Shown here piece after piece: positions 17,177 through 26,097 of a stretch of DNA of 64,000 bases; position 1 is the stretch's first letter, and every line of letters begins with the position of its first letter. The notes under the pieces are model-generated. The model worked only from the letters and a program-made list of their open reading frames with translations, was not told where the DNA came from and did no database searches. This stretch comes from Acidovorax kalamii (lineage in GTDB: Bacteria > Pseudomonadota > Gammaproteobacteria > Burkholderiales > Burkholderiaceae_C). The stretch lies in NCBI RefSeq assembly GCF_002245625.1, contig NZ_NOIG01000007.1:1-64000 (forward strand). The letters are read 5' to 3'. The position numbers and the translations under genes were made by a program.

Positions 17177-20100
17177 ATGAATCTATCCACCTGGTCCATC
17201 AAGAACCCGATACCGGCGCTGATGCTGTTTGTGCTGCTGACCTTCGGCGGCCTGCTGTCCTTCAATGCCATGAAGGTGCAGAACTTCCCGGACATCGACC
17301 TGCCCACCATCTCGGTGACCGTGGCGCTGCCGGGCGCATCGCCCGCGCAGCTCGAAAACGACGTGGCGCGCAAGATCGAGAACAGCATCGCCACGCTGCA
17401 GGGCCTCAAGCACATCTACACCAAGGTGCAGGATGGCGGGGCCACCATCACCGCCGAGTTCCGCCTGGAGAAGCCCACGCAGGAGGCGCTGGACGATGTG
17501 CGCTCGGCCGTGGCGCGTGTGCGTGGCGAGCTGCCCGGCGATGTGCGCGACCCCATCGTGACCAAGATGGATCTGGCCGCGCAGCCCGTGCTGGCGTTCA
17601 CCATCGCCTCGACGCGCATGGACGACGAGGCGCTGTCCTGGTTTGTGGACGATGCCGTGGCCAAGAAGTTGCTCACGGTGCGCGGCGTGGGCGCGGTCAA
17701 CCGCGTGGGCGGTGTGCAGCGCGAGGTGCATGTGGCGCTCGACCCGGTCAAGCTGCAGGCCCTGGGCGCCACGGCCGCTGATGTGTCGCGCCAGCTGCGC
17801 CAGGTGCAGACCGAAAGCGCTGGCGGCCGCACCGACCTGGGCGGCAGCGAGCAGCCCGTGCGCACGCTGGCCACCGTGCAGTCGGCGCAAGAATTGGCGG
17901 GCCTCACGCTGGCCTTGTCCGACGGGCGGCATATCCGTCTGGACCAGGTCGCCACGGTGTCCGACACCATTGCCGAGCCGCGTGCGCTGGCGCTGCTCAA
18001 CGGCAAGCCGGTAGTGGGCTTTGAGGTGGCGCGCAGCAAGGGCGCGAGCGAGGTCGAGGTGGGCGCCGCCGTGCAGGCGGCGCTGCAGGAGATGCGCGCG
18101 CAGCACCCCGATCTGGAGATCACCGAGGCCTTCAACTTCGTGTTGCCGGTGCAGGAGGAATACGACGGCTCCATGCACCTGCTGTACGAAGGCGCGCTGC
18201 TGGCCGTGCTGGTGGTGTGGCTCTTTCTGCGCGACTGGCGCGCGACCTTTGTCTCGGCCGTGGCGCTGCCGCTGTCGGTGATACCGGCGTTCATTGGCAT
18301 GCATCTGCTGGGTTTTTCCATCAACGTGATCACGCTGCTGGCGATGTCGCTGGTGGTGGGCATCCTGGTGGACGACGCCATCGTGGAGGTGGAGAACATC
18401 GTGCGCCACCTGCGCATGGGCAAGACGCCCTACCAGGCGGCCATGGAAGCCGCCGACGAAATTGGCCTGGCCGTGGTGGCCACCACCTTCACGCTGATTG
18501 CGGTGTTTTTGCCCACCGCGTTCATGAGCGGCATTGCGGGCAAGTTCTTCAAGCAGTTTGGCTGGACGGCGTCGCTCGCGGTGTTTGCCAGCCTGGTGGT
18601 GGCGCGCCTGCTCACGCCCATGATGGCGGCCTACATCCTCAAGCCCATCGTGGGCGACCACAAGGACCCGCGCTGGATGACGACCTATCTGCGCTGGGCG
18701 GCCTGGTGCATCAAGCACCGCTGGATCACCTTCCTGGGCACGGCGGCGTTCTTCATCGGCTCGCTGGCGCTGATCCCGCTGCTGCCCACGGGCTTCATCC
18801 CGCCGGACGACAACTCGCAGACCCAGGTGTACCTGGAGCTGCCACCCGGCGCCACGCTGGCGCGGACGCGTGCTGCGGCCGAGGATGCGCGTGAGCGCAT
18901 CGCCAAGGTGGACCACGTGAAGAGCGTCTACACCACCATTGGCGGTGGCACGGCCGGGGGCGACCCGTTCATGGGCAGTGCCAACGCCGAGACGCGCAAG
19001 GCCACGCTCACCATCCTGCTGGCCGAGCGCGGCGACCGCCCGCGCAAGCAGGGCATCGAGAACCAGATCCGCGCTGCGCTGGAAACCTTGCCCGGTGTGC
19101 GCAGCAAGGTGGGCCTGGGCGGCTCGGGCGAGAAGTACGTGCTGGTGCTCACCGGCGACGACCCGCAGGCGCTGACCACGGCCGCACTCGCGGTCGAGAA
19201 GGACCTGCGCACCATCCCCGGCCTGGGCAGCGTGTCGTCCACTGCCAGCCTGGTGCGGTCCGAGATCGCCGTGCGCCCCGACTTCGCGCGCGCCGCCGAC
19301 CTGGGCGTGACCAGCAGCGCGATTGCCGAGACGCTGCGCATCGCCACCGTGGGTGACTACGACGTGTCGCTGCCCAAGCTCAACCTCGCCTCGCGCCAGG
19401 TGCCCATCGTGGTCAAGCTGCGAGACGAGGCGCGCAAGGACCTCGCGCTGCTGGAGCGCCTGCCGGTGCAGGGCAGCAAGGGCCCGGTCATGCTGGGCCA
19501 GGTGGCCACGCTGGAGTTCAGCGGCGGCCCGGCCGTGGTGGACCGCTACGACCGTGCGCGCAACGTGAACTTCGAGATCGAACTCTCGGGCCAGCCCCTG
19601 GGCGATGTGACCAAGGCCGTCGCGGCCCTGCCCTCCATCCAGAACCTGCCGCCGGGCGTGCGCCAGATCACGATTGGCGATGCGGAGATGATGGGCGAGC
19701 TGTTTGCGAGCTTCGGCCTGGCCATGCTCACCGGCGTGCTCTGCATCTACATCGTGCTGGTGCTGCTGTTCAAGGACTTCCTGCACCCGGTCACCATCCT
19801 GGCGGCGCTGCCGCTGTCGCTGGGGGGCGCGTTTGTGGGCCTGCTGGTGGCGCAAAAGAGCTTCTCGATGCCCTCGCTCATCGGGCTCATCATGCTCATG
19901 GGCATTGCCACCAAGAACTCCATCCTGCTGGTGGAGTACGCCATCCTGGCGCGGCGCGAGCACGGCATGACGCGCTTCGAGGCGCTCATCGACGCCTGCC
20001 ACAAGCGCGCGCGGCCCATCATCATGACCACGCTGGCCATGGGCGCGGGCATGCTGCCAATCGCCATCGGTTTTGGCGCGGCGGATGCGAGCTTCCGCTC

Positions 20101-20293
20101 GCCCATGGCGGTGGCGGTGATCGGGGGGCTCATCACCTCCACGCTGCTGAGCCTGCTGGTGATTCCGCCGGTATTCACCAGCGTGGACGACCTGGGCCAG
20201 TGGTTCGGGCGCATGCTGCGCCGGTTGCGGGGGCTGCACCCGGTGCGTGCGCCAGCCGAAGCCCTGCCGTCCACGCCACCTGCAGCGCATTGA
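17177..20293 (+). CDS. RND-family multidrug efflux pump (HAE1/MdtB-like inner-membrane transporter)
   Basis: A proton-driven inner-membrane exporter of 1038 aa, the usual length for the family. It has the N-terminal helix (WSIKNPIPALMLFVLLTFGG), two large periplasmic loops and two blocks of membrane helices. The helix 4 motif LVVGILVDDAIVEVENIVRH carries the paired Asp residues of the proton relay; the second half has GIATKNSILLVEYA and ITSTLLSLLVIPPVF. The ATG at 17177 is preceded by GAGGAG at 7 nt. The TTG five codons upstream lies before that site and is rejected. It is the last gene of the tetR-channel-adaptor-pump operon. The drug spectrum cannot be read from sequence. Confidence 0.95.
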   Translation: MNLSTWSIKNPIPALMLFVLLTFGGLLSFNAMKVQNFPDIDLPTISVTVALPGASPAQLENDVARKIENSIATLQGLKHIYTKVQDGGATITAEFRLEKPTQEALDDVRSAVARVRGELPGDVRDPIVTKMDLAAQPVLAFTIASTRMDDEALSWFVDDAVAKKLLTVRGVGAVNRVGGVQREVHVALDPVKLQALGATAADVSRQLRQVQTESAGGRTDLGGSEQPVRTLATVQSAQELAGLTLALSDGRHIRLDQVATVSDTIAEPRALALLNGKPVVGFEVARSKGASEVEVGAAVQAALQEMRAQHPDLEITEAFNFVLPVQEEYDGSMHLLYEGALLAVLVVWLFLRDWRATFVSAVALPLSVIPAFIGMHLLGFSINVITLLAMSLVVGILVDDAIVEVENIVRHLRMGKTPYQAAMEAADEIGLAVVATTFTLIAVFLPTAFMSGIAGKFFKQFGWTASLAVFASLVVARLLTPMMAAYILKPIVGDHKDPRWMTTYLRWAAWCIKHRWITFLGTAAFFIGSLALIPLLPTGFIPPDDNSQTQVYLELPPGATLARTRAAAEDARERIAKVDHVKSVYTTIGGGTAGGDPFMGSANAETRKATLTILLAERGDRPRKQGIENQIRAALETLPGVRSKVGLGGSGEKYVLVLTGDDPQALTTAALAVEKDLRTIPGLGSVSSTASLVRSEIAVRPDFARAADLGVTSSAIAETLRIATVGDYDVSLPKLNLASRQVPIVVKLRDEARKDLALLERLPVQGSKGPVMLGQVATLEFSGGPAVVDRYDRARNVNFEIELSGQPLGDVTKAVAALPSIQNLPPGVRQITIGDAEMMGELFASFGLAMLTGVLCIYIVLVLLFKDFLHPVTILAALPLSLGGAFVGLLVAQKSFSMPSLIGLIMLMGIATKNSILLVEYAILARREHGMTRFEALIDACHKRARPIIMTTLAMGAGMLPIAIGFGAADASFRSPMAVAVIGGLITSTLLSLLVIPPVFTSVDDLGQWFGRMLRRLRGLHPVRAPAEALPSTPPAAH

Positions 20294-20299
20294 CCACCT

Positions 20300-20320
20300 G
20301 CCAGGCCGTGAGGGCCTGGC
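20300..20320 (+). terminator. Stem-loop after the RND operon
   Basis: GCCAGGCC and GGCCTGGC form a perfect 8-bp stem with loop GTGAG, 6 nt after the pump stop. There is no U-run straight after it; a second small hairpin, CGGCT-GAAA-AGCCG, follows at 20339. It is a plausible transcript end or mRNA-stabilising structure, not a canonical terminator. Confidence 0.45.
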
Positions 20321-20416
20321 GGCGAGCTGGGGGTTTCGTCGGCTGAAAAGCCGGGAAATCACCCGGCAGGCAAAGGGTTTGGCGGGGGCAGGGCGTTAGA
20401 TAATGTAACGAGCACC

Positions 20417-21628
20417 ATGAACCTCGTCAGCCTCAACATCGAATCCATCCAGCTCGGCCACCCGCTGCCTTTTGTGCTGCGGGGCTCCGACGGTGTCCTG
20501 CTGGCCCAAAAAGGCTACGTGATCCGCACCCGCGAGGAACTGGCCAAGATGGTGGCCCGGGGGCGCCAGCTGTGTGTGGACACCGACGAGTCGGGCGAAA
20601 GCCACCGCGCTTACCTGGCCCAGCTGCAGCGCATGCTGATCGCCGACACCAACCTGGGCGAGATCGCATCGATGAAGATGAAGGCCGCCGAGGAGACCGC
20701 GAGCCGGGCCCGCGCCGCGGCAGCCCGGGCCCAGGCGGACTGGCCCGAACTGCAACTGCGCGCCACGCAGCTGCTGCGTTCGCCCTCGCCCAGCGACTTT
20801 GGCGGGCGTTTCCAGGCGCTGCACGACGAACTGGTGCGCCACTGCGAGCAGACACCCGATGCCACCCTGCTGGCGCTGATCTACCTGTCGGCCCAGGAAA
20901 CCCGCATGTACAGCGCCACGCATTCGATGCTGGTGAGCTGCGTGTGCATGGTGGTGGCGCGTGAGATGCTGCGCTGGCCCGCAGGCCGAGTGCAGCAGGT
21001 GGGGCATGCGGCCCTCAGCATGAACATCGCCATGACCGAGCTGCAGGACCAGCTGGCCCAGCAAACCCACCCGCTGACCGCCGCCCAGATTGCGGCAGTG
21101 GAGGACCATGCCGCGCGCTCCGAGGCGCTGCTGCGCCACCTGGGCGTGGCCGACCCCGTGTGGCTGGAGGCCGTGCGCTGCCACCACCACCGCACGCCCG
21201 GCCCGCTGGACAAGAAAACCGAGGCCCAGCAGATGGCGCGCCTGGTGCAGCGTGCCGACATCTTTGGCGCCCGCCTGGCGCCCCGCGCCGCCCGCTGGCC
21301 CATGCCCGTCACGGCGGCCATGCAGGCCAGCTACTACGATGAAGAGCAGCAGGCCGACGAAGCCGGTGCGGCACTGGTCAAGACCCTGGGGGTGTACCCG
21401 CCGGGCGCCTTTGTGCGGCTGGCGAGCCGCGAGGTGGGCGTGGTGATCCGCCGGGGCACCACGGCCACCACGCCCAAGGTGGCCGTGGTGACCAACCGCG
21501 ACGGCATGCCCACCGGCGAGCCCATCCCGCGCGACACGGGCATGCCGCCCTGGAAGGTCACCGGCGTGGTGGCTTTCAAGGATGTGCGCGTCAAGCTGTC
21601 GCTGGACCGCCTGCTGCAGATGGTCTGA
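20417..21628 (+). CDS. Degenerate HD-GYP-like signalling protein
   Basis: The 403-residue soluble protein has an N-terminal region like the DUF3391 part of HD-GYP proteins (IQLGHPLPFVLRGSDGVLLAQKGYVI) and a helical core matching HD-GYP topology. The hallmarks are eroded. The HD pair reads HA (residues 197-198), the second His motif is HHH at 256-258, and the GYP loop is missing (HHHRTPGPLD). Only the later Asp (RADIFGARLA, about residue 281) is kept. Active members hydrolyse cyclic-di-GMP with these metal ligands, so this protein is probably a catalytically dead receptor or adaptor. It stands alone between the efflux operon and the peroxidase gene. Confidence 0.75.
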   Translation: MNLVSLNIESIQLGHPLPFVLRGSDGVLLAQKGYVIRTREELAKMVARGRQLCVDTDESGESHRAYLAQLQRMLIADTNLGEIASMKMKAAEETASRARAAAARAQADWPELQLRATQLLRSPSPSDFGGRFQALHDELVRHCEQTPDATLLALIYLSAQETRMYSATHSMLVSCVCMVVAREMLRWPAGRVQQVGHAALSMNIAMTELQDQLAQQTHPLTAAQIAAVEDHAARSEALLRHLGVADPVWLEAVRCHHHRTPGPLDKKTEAQQMARLVQRADIFGARLAPRAARWPMPVTAAMQASYYDEEQQADEAGAALVKTLGVYPPGAFVRLASREVGVVIRRGTTATTPKVAVVTNRDGMPTGEPIPRDTGMPPWKVTGVVAFKDVRVKLSLDRLLQMV

Positions 21629-21919
21629 CCCCTGGCCATGCCCCGGGTGTGCGGGGTGTGGCCAGCCGTTTCTCCCCTCCTTCCCCTTTTTTTCTCTGCC
21701 CTGCCTGCCGGCCCTGTGCGCCCTGCGGGCATGGCCTGCGTGCGCCTGCCTGACCGCGGGCAGTTCGGCGGGCAGGCCCGCCCATGCCGCCATGTCGGAA
21801 ATCTGAATCCAAACGCTGTGATGCTGCGTATACCGTTCAGTACAAATAAAAACTCATGTGGACAAAAAATAATGAAGCGGTTAAATTGCCTCCATCGCCC
21901 GCTTGCCGCCGCACACACC

Positions 21920-22504
21920 ATGAACACACTGTCTCGCTGTTTCCCTCTGGCCGCCCTGATGGCGGCGGGGCTGTTGCTGTCGCCCGCCGCCCAGGCGGCC
22001 GATGCGCCCGCCAATTGCCCGGCCACGCTGCAGCACAGCTTTCCGCGCCTGCAGGACGAAAAGCCCCAGTCGCTGTGCCAGTACAGCGGAAAAGTGGTGC
22101 TGGTGGTCAACACGGCCAGCTTCTGCGGCTTTACCGGCCAGTACAAGGGGCTGGAGGAGCTGTATGCGCGCTACAAGGACAAGGGCCTGGTGGTGCTGGG
22201 CTTCCCATCCAACGACTTTGCCCAGGAAAAAGGCAGCAACAAGGAAATCGCGGACTTCTGCGAAAACACCTTCGGGGTGAAGTTCCCCATGTTCGCCAAG
22301 AGCAGCGTGAAGGGCCCCGAGGCTTCGCCGCTGTTCCAGCAGCTGGCACAGCTGTCGGGCACCGCGCCACGCTGGAACTTTCACAAGTACCTGCTGGGGC
22401 GTGACGGCCAGGTGGTGGACAACTATTCCAGCCTGACCAGCCCCGACAACAAGGGCCTGGTGCGGGCCATCGAACAGCAACTGGCCCGGCCCGTCCCCCG
22501 GTGA
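21920..22504 (+). CDS. Exported glutathione-peroxidase-family thiol peroxidase
   Basis: A cleavable signal peptide (PLAALMAAGLLLSPAAQA) precedes a GPx fold; total 194 aa. The peroxidatic residue is Cys69 (NTASFCGFTGQY), and the Trp-Asn part of the tetrad is in RWNFHKYLLG. The usual Gln segment reads FPSNDF instead of FPCNQF. It likely reduces peroxides in the periplasm, perhaps through thioredoxin-like partners rather than glutathione. An ATG at 21872 is also in frame, but the 21920 start places the signal peptide correctly. The 291-bp gap upstream (21629-21919) holds no gene, only GC-rich hairpins and a short AT-rich stretch near 21830-21870 that may carry the promoter. Confidence 0.85.
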   Translation: MNTLSRCFPLAALMAAGLLLSPAAQAADAPANCPATLQHSFPRLQDEKPQSLCQYSGKVVLVVNTASFCGFTGQYKGLEELYARYKDKGLVVLGFPSNDFAQEKGSNKEIADFCENTFGVKFPMFAKSSVKGPEASPLFQQLAQLSGTAPRWNFHKYLLGRDGQVVDNYSSLTSPDNKGLVRAIEQQLARPVPR

Positions 22505-22619
22505 GCGCCATGGTTTCTTTACGTTTCTTTAAAAAAAATCCGGGCGGGCCCTGGAACTTCGCGGAAATGGCACCACTCTATCCATTGCGCAAGACGATTG
22601 CGCGGCGTACAGTTTTAAC

Positions 22620-22712
22620 GTTGCGAAGCCTTTCGGGCCCCTGGGTTCCGACTGACCTCCTGGAGCGCTTCTCCTCCCTCCCTCTCTTATTCGTTTCGGG
22701 ACGCTTCGCAAC
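22620..22712 (+). promoter_or_regulatory. Long inverted repeat in the leader of the lipid operon
   Basis: GTTGCGAAGC at 22620-22629 is perfectly repeated in inverted form as GCTTCGCAAC at 22703-22712, which is followed by CTTTTTAT. In RNA this would give a 10-bp stem closing a 73-nt loop with a U-run after it, like an attenuator. Just upstream, GCGCAA-GACGA-TTGCGC is a small inverted repeat. Role inferred only from position in the 244-bp leader. Confidence 0.45.
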
Positions 22713-22727
22713 CTTTTTATTCCAGGC

Positions 22728-22747
22728 GCCGGCCAGAGGGGGCCGGC
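22728..22747 (+). promoter_or_regulatory. Hairpin presenting the ribosome-binding site of the FAD oxidoreductase gene
   Basis: GCCGGCC and GGCCGGC form a perfect 7-bp stem with loop AGAGGG, ending one base before the ATG at 22749. The only Shine-Dalgarno-like bases lie in the loop. This could tune translation of the operon's first gene. Confidence 0.45.
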
Positions 22748-22748
22748 C

Positions 22749-24059
22749 ATGAAAATCGCCATCATCGGCTCCGGCATCTCCGGGCTGTCGGTCGCGCACC
22801 AGTTGCGCGGCCAGGCGGACATCACACTCTTTGAGGCGGGCGACTACTTCGGCGGTCACACCCACACGGTGGATGTGACGCTGCCCGACGCCTCGGGCAC
22901 CCCCGTCACCCATGGCGTGGACACCGGCTTTCTGGTGTTCAACGAGCGCACCTACCCCCATCTCATCCGCCTGCTGGCCGAGCTGGGCGTGGAGACGGCC
23001 AAATCCGACATGTCGTTTTCGGTGCAGGTGCCCGCGGCCCTCGGCGGTGGCCGCGCGCTGGAGTGGAGTGGCACCAACCTCAGCACCGTGTTTGCCCAGC
23101 GCTCCAATCTGGTCAACCCGCGCTTTCTGGGCATGCTGCGCGACCTGCTGCGTTTCAACAAGCTTTGCACGCGCATTGCCGAAAAGCAGGCCGAGGCCGC
23201 GCTGATGCAGCCGCTGGGCGACTTCCTGCGCGAGCACCGCTTTGGCGACGCGTTCCGTGACTGGTACTTCCTGCCCATGCTGGGCTGCATCTGGAGCTGC
23301 CCCACCGACCAGATGCTGAAGTTCCCCGTGGCCACCATGATCCGCTTCTGCCACAACCACGGCCTGATCCAGGTGAGCAACCGCCCCCAGTGGTGGACGG
23401 TGTCCGGTGGCGCACGCCACTATGTGGACAAGATCGTCGCGGGCATTGCCGACAAGCGCCTGAACACCCCCGTGCGCCGCATCGAACGCGACGCCGCCGG
23501 TGTGCGCGTGGTGACTGCAGACCGCACAGAACACTTCGACAAGGTGGTGCTGGCCACGCACTCCGACCAGTCGCTCGCGCTGCTGGCCCAGCCCACCAGT
23601 CAGGAGCGCGCGGTGCTCGGCGCCATCCGCTACCAGGCCAACCGCGCCGTGCTGCACACCGATACGTCTGTGCTGCCCCAGCGCCGCGCCGCCTGGGCCG
23701 CCTGGAACTACGAGCGCGCCCAGCAGCGCAGCCGCGAGTCGGCCCGCGTGTGCCTGCACTACCTCATCAACCAGCTGCAGCCCGTGCCGTTTGCGCAACC
23801 CGTGGTCGTGTCGCTGAACCCGGTGCGCGACATTGCGCCCGAGCATGTGATCGGCGGCTACGAATACGCCCATCCGGTGTTCGACATGGCCGCCATCCGT
23901 GCCCAGCAGCAGGTGGGCAAGCTGCAAGGGCAGCAGCACACCTGGTTCTGTGGCGCCTGGACGGGCTATGGCTTCCATGAAGACGGCCTGAAATCCGGGT
24001 TGGCGGTGGCCGAGCAATTGCGGGCGGCCCTGCCCGCTCCCCTGGCGGAGGCCGCGTGA
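22749..24059 (+). CDS. FAD-dependent oxidoreductase (amine-oxidase fold) of a lipid operon
   Basis: The 436-residue protein opens with a Rossmann FAD motif (IAIIGSGISGLSVAHQLRG) and continues with the second signature (DTGFLVFNERTYPHL). The C-terminal FAD segment is FCGAWTGYGFHEDGLKSG. Relatives stand next to DUF1365 and cyclopropane-fatty-acid-synthase genes in many Gram-negatives and are thought to act on membrane acyl chains, including in the operon RSP1087-1091 of Rhodobacter sphaeroides. It is the first gene of an eight-gene plus-strand operon, and its stop overlaps the next GTG start by four bases. Confidence 0.85.
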   Translation: MKIAIIGSGISGLSVAHQLRGQADITLFEAGDYFGGHTHTVDVTLPDASGTPVTHGVDTGFLVFNERTYPHLIRLLAELGVETAKSDMSFSVQVPAALGGGRALEWSGTNLSTVFAQRSNLVNPRFLGMLRDLLRFNKLCTRIAEKQAEAALMQPLGDFLREHRFGDAFRDWYFLPMLGCIWSCPTDQMLKFPVATMIRFCHNHGLIQVSNRPQWWTVSGGARHYVDKIVAGIADKRLNTPVRRIERDAAGVRVVTADRTEHFDKVVLATHSDQSLALLAQPTSQERAVLGAIRYQANRAVLHTDTSVLPQRRAAWAAWNYERAQQRSRESARVCLHYLINQLQPVPFAQPVVVSLNPVRDIAPEHVIGGYEYAHPVFDMAAIRAQQQVGKLQGQQHTWFCGAWTGYGFHEDGLKSGLAVAEQLRAALPAPLAEAA

Positions 24060-24847
24060 GCCACGCCCCGGCCCCCACCGCAGCGCCCCTCATCGGCTTC
24101 GGCCAAGTGCGCCACACGCGGCTGCGGCCCCGGCGGCATGCATTTGCCTACCCCACGTTTTTTCTGATGCTGCCGATGCGCAGCCTGTCGGGCGCGGAGA
24201 CGCCCCTGGCCGTGAACCGCAGCGGTGCCATCAGCTTCCATGACGTGGACCACGGCGACGGCCGCAGCGCCGCGCAGGGCGGTGCGCTGGCCTGGCTGGA
24301 CGAGCTTCTGCACACCGAAGGCATCACCGACGCCACGGGCGAGGTCTGGCTGCACTGCTACCCGCGTGTGCTGGGCTACACCTTCAAGCCCGTGAGCTTC
24401 TGGTATTGCCACCGCGCGGACGGCCCCCTGCGTGCCATCGTGGTGGAGGTCAACAACACCTTCGGCGAGCGCCATTGCTACCTGCTGGATGCGCCGCAGT
24501 ACGGCGTGGAACAGCAGGCACGCAAGGTGTTCCATGTGTCGCCGTTCTGCGCGGTGAGTGGCGGCTACCGCTTTCGCTTCATGCGCACCGAGGCCAGCGC
24601 GCAGGATGCAGGCCGCACCGTGGTGCGCATCGACCACGACGACGACACAGGCCCGCTCATCCAGACCAGCGTGAGCGGCACCCTGCAGGCCATCACCGCA
24701 CAGACCCTGCGCCAGGCACTCTGGGGCTACCCCGCGATGACGCTCGCCATCATTGCCCGCATCCACTGGCACGCGCTGCAGCTGTGGCTCAAGCGCGTGC
24801 GTTTCCACCGCAAGCCCGAGGCGCCTGCATCCATCGTGACCCGCTGA
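24056..24847 (+). CDS. DUF1365 family protein
   Basis: This 263-residue protein starts with GTG in a GTGA overlap. The DUF1365 landmarks are present (GQVRHTRLRPRRHAFAYPTF; PRVLGYTFKPVSFWYCH; VVEVNNTFGERHCYLL; KVFHVSPFC). No reaction is established for the family. It almost always sits between the FAD oxidoreductase and the Cfa-like methyltransferase, as here, which points to a shared lipid-modifying job. Confidence 0.88.
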   Translation: MSHAPAPTAAPLIGFGQVRHTRLRPRRHAFAYPTFFLMLPMRSLSGAETPLAVNRSGAISFHDVDHGDGRSAAQGGALAWLDELLHTEGITDATGEVWLHCYPRVLGYTFKPVSFWYCHRADGPLRAIVVEVNNTFGERHCYLLDAPQYGVEQQARKVFHVSPFCAVSGGYRFRFMRTEASAQDAGRTVVRIDHDDDTGPLIQTSVSGTLQAITAQTLRQALWGYPAMTLAIIARIHWHALQLWLKRVRFHRKPEAPASIVTR

Positions 24848-24852
24848 ATTCC

Positions 24853-26097
24853 ATGACGAACGAGAACGCCGCCATGAACTCCACCACCGCCCCCCGCACC
24901 GCTCTGGCCTTGCCTGCAGGCACACCGGCTGCCGCCCGCACGGCGCTCAAGCTGCTGCAGCGCCTGCAGCACGGCCACCTCACGGTGCAGCTGCCCGACG
25001 GCACCTTGCAGCATTTCGGCCATGGTGAGGGCCCCTCGGCCGCGATCACGCTCAAGAACTGGAACGTGTGCAGCGCCGCGCTCAAGTCCGGCGACATCGG
25101 CTTTGCTGAGAGCTACATCGCGGGCGACTGGACCACGCCGCACCTCACCGACCTGCTCAAGCTCTTCATCGCCAACCGCCAGCAGGTGGAAGGCGTGATC
25201 TATGGCACCTGGGCGGGCCGGCTGCTGTACCGCATCAAGCACCTGCTCAACCGCAACACCCGCGCCAACAGCCAGAAAAACATCCACGCCCACTACGACC
25301 TGGGCAACGCGTTCTACGAACTCTGGCTGGACGACACGATGAACTATTCGTCCGCCTGGTTTGAGGGCGATGCGGGCGGCGACATGCGCAAGGCCCAGCA
25401 CGCCAAGGTGCGCCGCGCGCTGCGCATGGCGGGGGTGGAACCAGGCTCGCGGGTGCTGGAGATCGGCTGCGGCTGGGGTGCGCTGGCCGAGATGGCGACG
25501 GTCGAATTTGGCGCGAATCTGACGGGGGTGACGCTCTCCACCGAGCAGCTCGCATTCGCGCAAAAGCGCATGGCCCAGCAGGGGGTGGCTGAGCGTGCTG
25601 ACCTGCGCCTGCAGGACTACCGCGACATCCAGGACGGCCCGTACGACGCCATCTGCTCCATCGAGATGGTCGAGGCCGTGGGCCGCGAATACTGGCCCAC
25701 CTACTTCCAGTCGGTGAACCGCCTGCTCAAGCCCGGTGGCAAGGCCTGCATCCAGAGCATCGTGATCGACGACAGCCTGTTCGAGCGCTACATCAGCTCC
25801 ACCGACTTCATCCAGCAATACATCTTCCCCGGCGGATGCCTGCCCTGCCCGCGCGAGTTCCGCCGCGAGGCCGAAGCGGCGGGCCTGCGCGTGGTGGATG
25901 AATTTGCGTTTGGCCAGGACTATGCCGAAACCCTCAAACGCTGGCGCGAGCGTTTTCTGGCGCAGCGCGCGCAGATCCTGCAGCTGGGGTTTGACGAGCG
26001 TTTCATGCACATCTGGGAGTTCTACCTCGCCTACTGCGAGGCCGCGTTTGCGATGCGCAACATCGACCTGGTGCAGTACACGCTGGTGAAAGCATGA
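24853..26097 (+). CDS. cfa: Cyclopropane-fatty-acid-synthase-family SAM methyltransferase
   Basis: The protein (414 aa from 24853) has an N-terminal lipid-binding region (LKNWNVCSAALKSGDIGFAE), a SAM motif (VLEIGCGWGALAEMA), the family segments HYDLGNAFYELWLDDTMNYS and CSIEMVEAVGREYWPTYF, and the C-terminal YIFPGGCLPCP. It transfers a methylene or methyl group from SAM to unsaturated acyl chains of phospholipids. In this operon context it may make a methyl-branched precursor rather than a plain cyclopropane. A second in-frame ATG at 24874 is an alternative start; neither has a strong ribosome site. The stop overlaps the next start in ATGA. Confidence 0.9.
   Translation: MTNENAAMNSTTAPRTALALPAGTPAAARTALKLLQRLQHGHLTVQLPDGTLQHFGHGEGPSAAITLKNWNVCSAALKSGDIGFAESYIAGDWTTPHLTDLLKLFIANRQQVEGVIYGTWAGRLLYRIKHLLNRNTRANSQKNIHAHYDLGNAFYELWLDDTMNYSSAWFEGDAGGDMRKAQHAKVRRALRMAGVEPGSRVLEIGCGWGALAEMATVEFGANLTGVTLSTEQLAFAQKRMAQQGVAERADLRLQDYRDIQDGPYDAICSIEMVEAVGREYWPTYFQSVNRLLKPGGKACIQSIVIDDSLFERYISSTDFIQQYIFPGGCLPCPREFRREAEAAGLRVVDEFAFGQDYAETLKRWRERFLAQRAQILQLGFDERFMHIWEFYLAYCEAAFAMRNIDLVQYTLVKA

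Noticed and set aside
17183..20362. 1059-codon minus-strand open frame opposite the RND pump
   Set aside because: The pump gene has full family motifs; the antisense product is His/Arg/Gln-rich with no domain.
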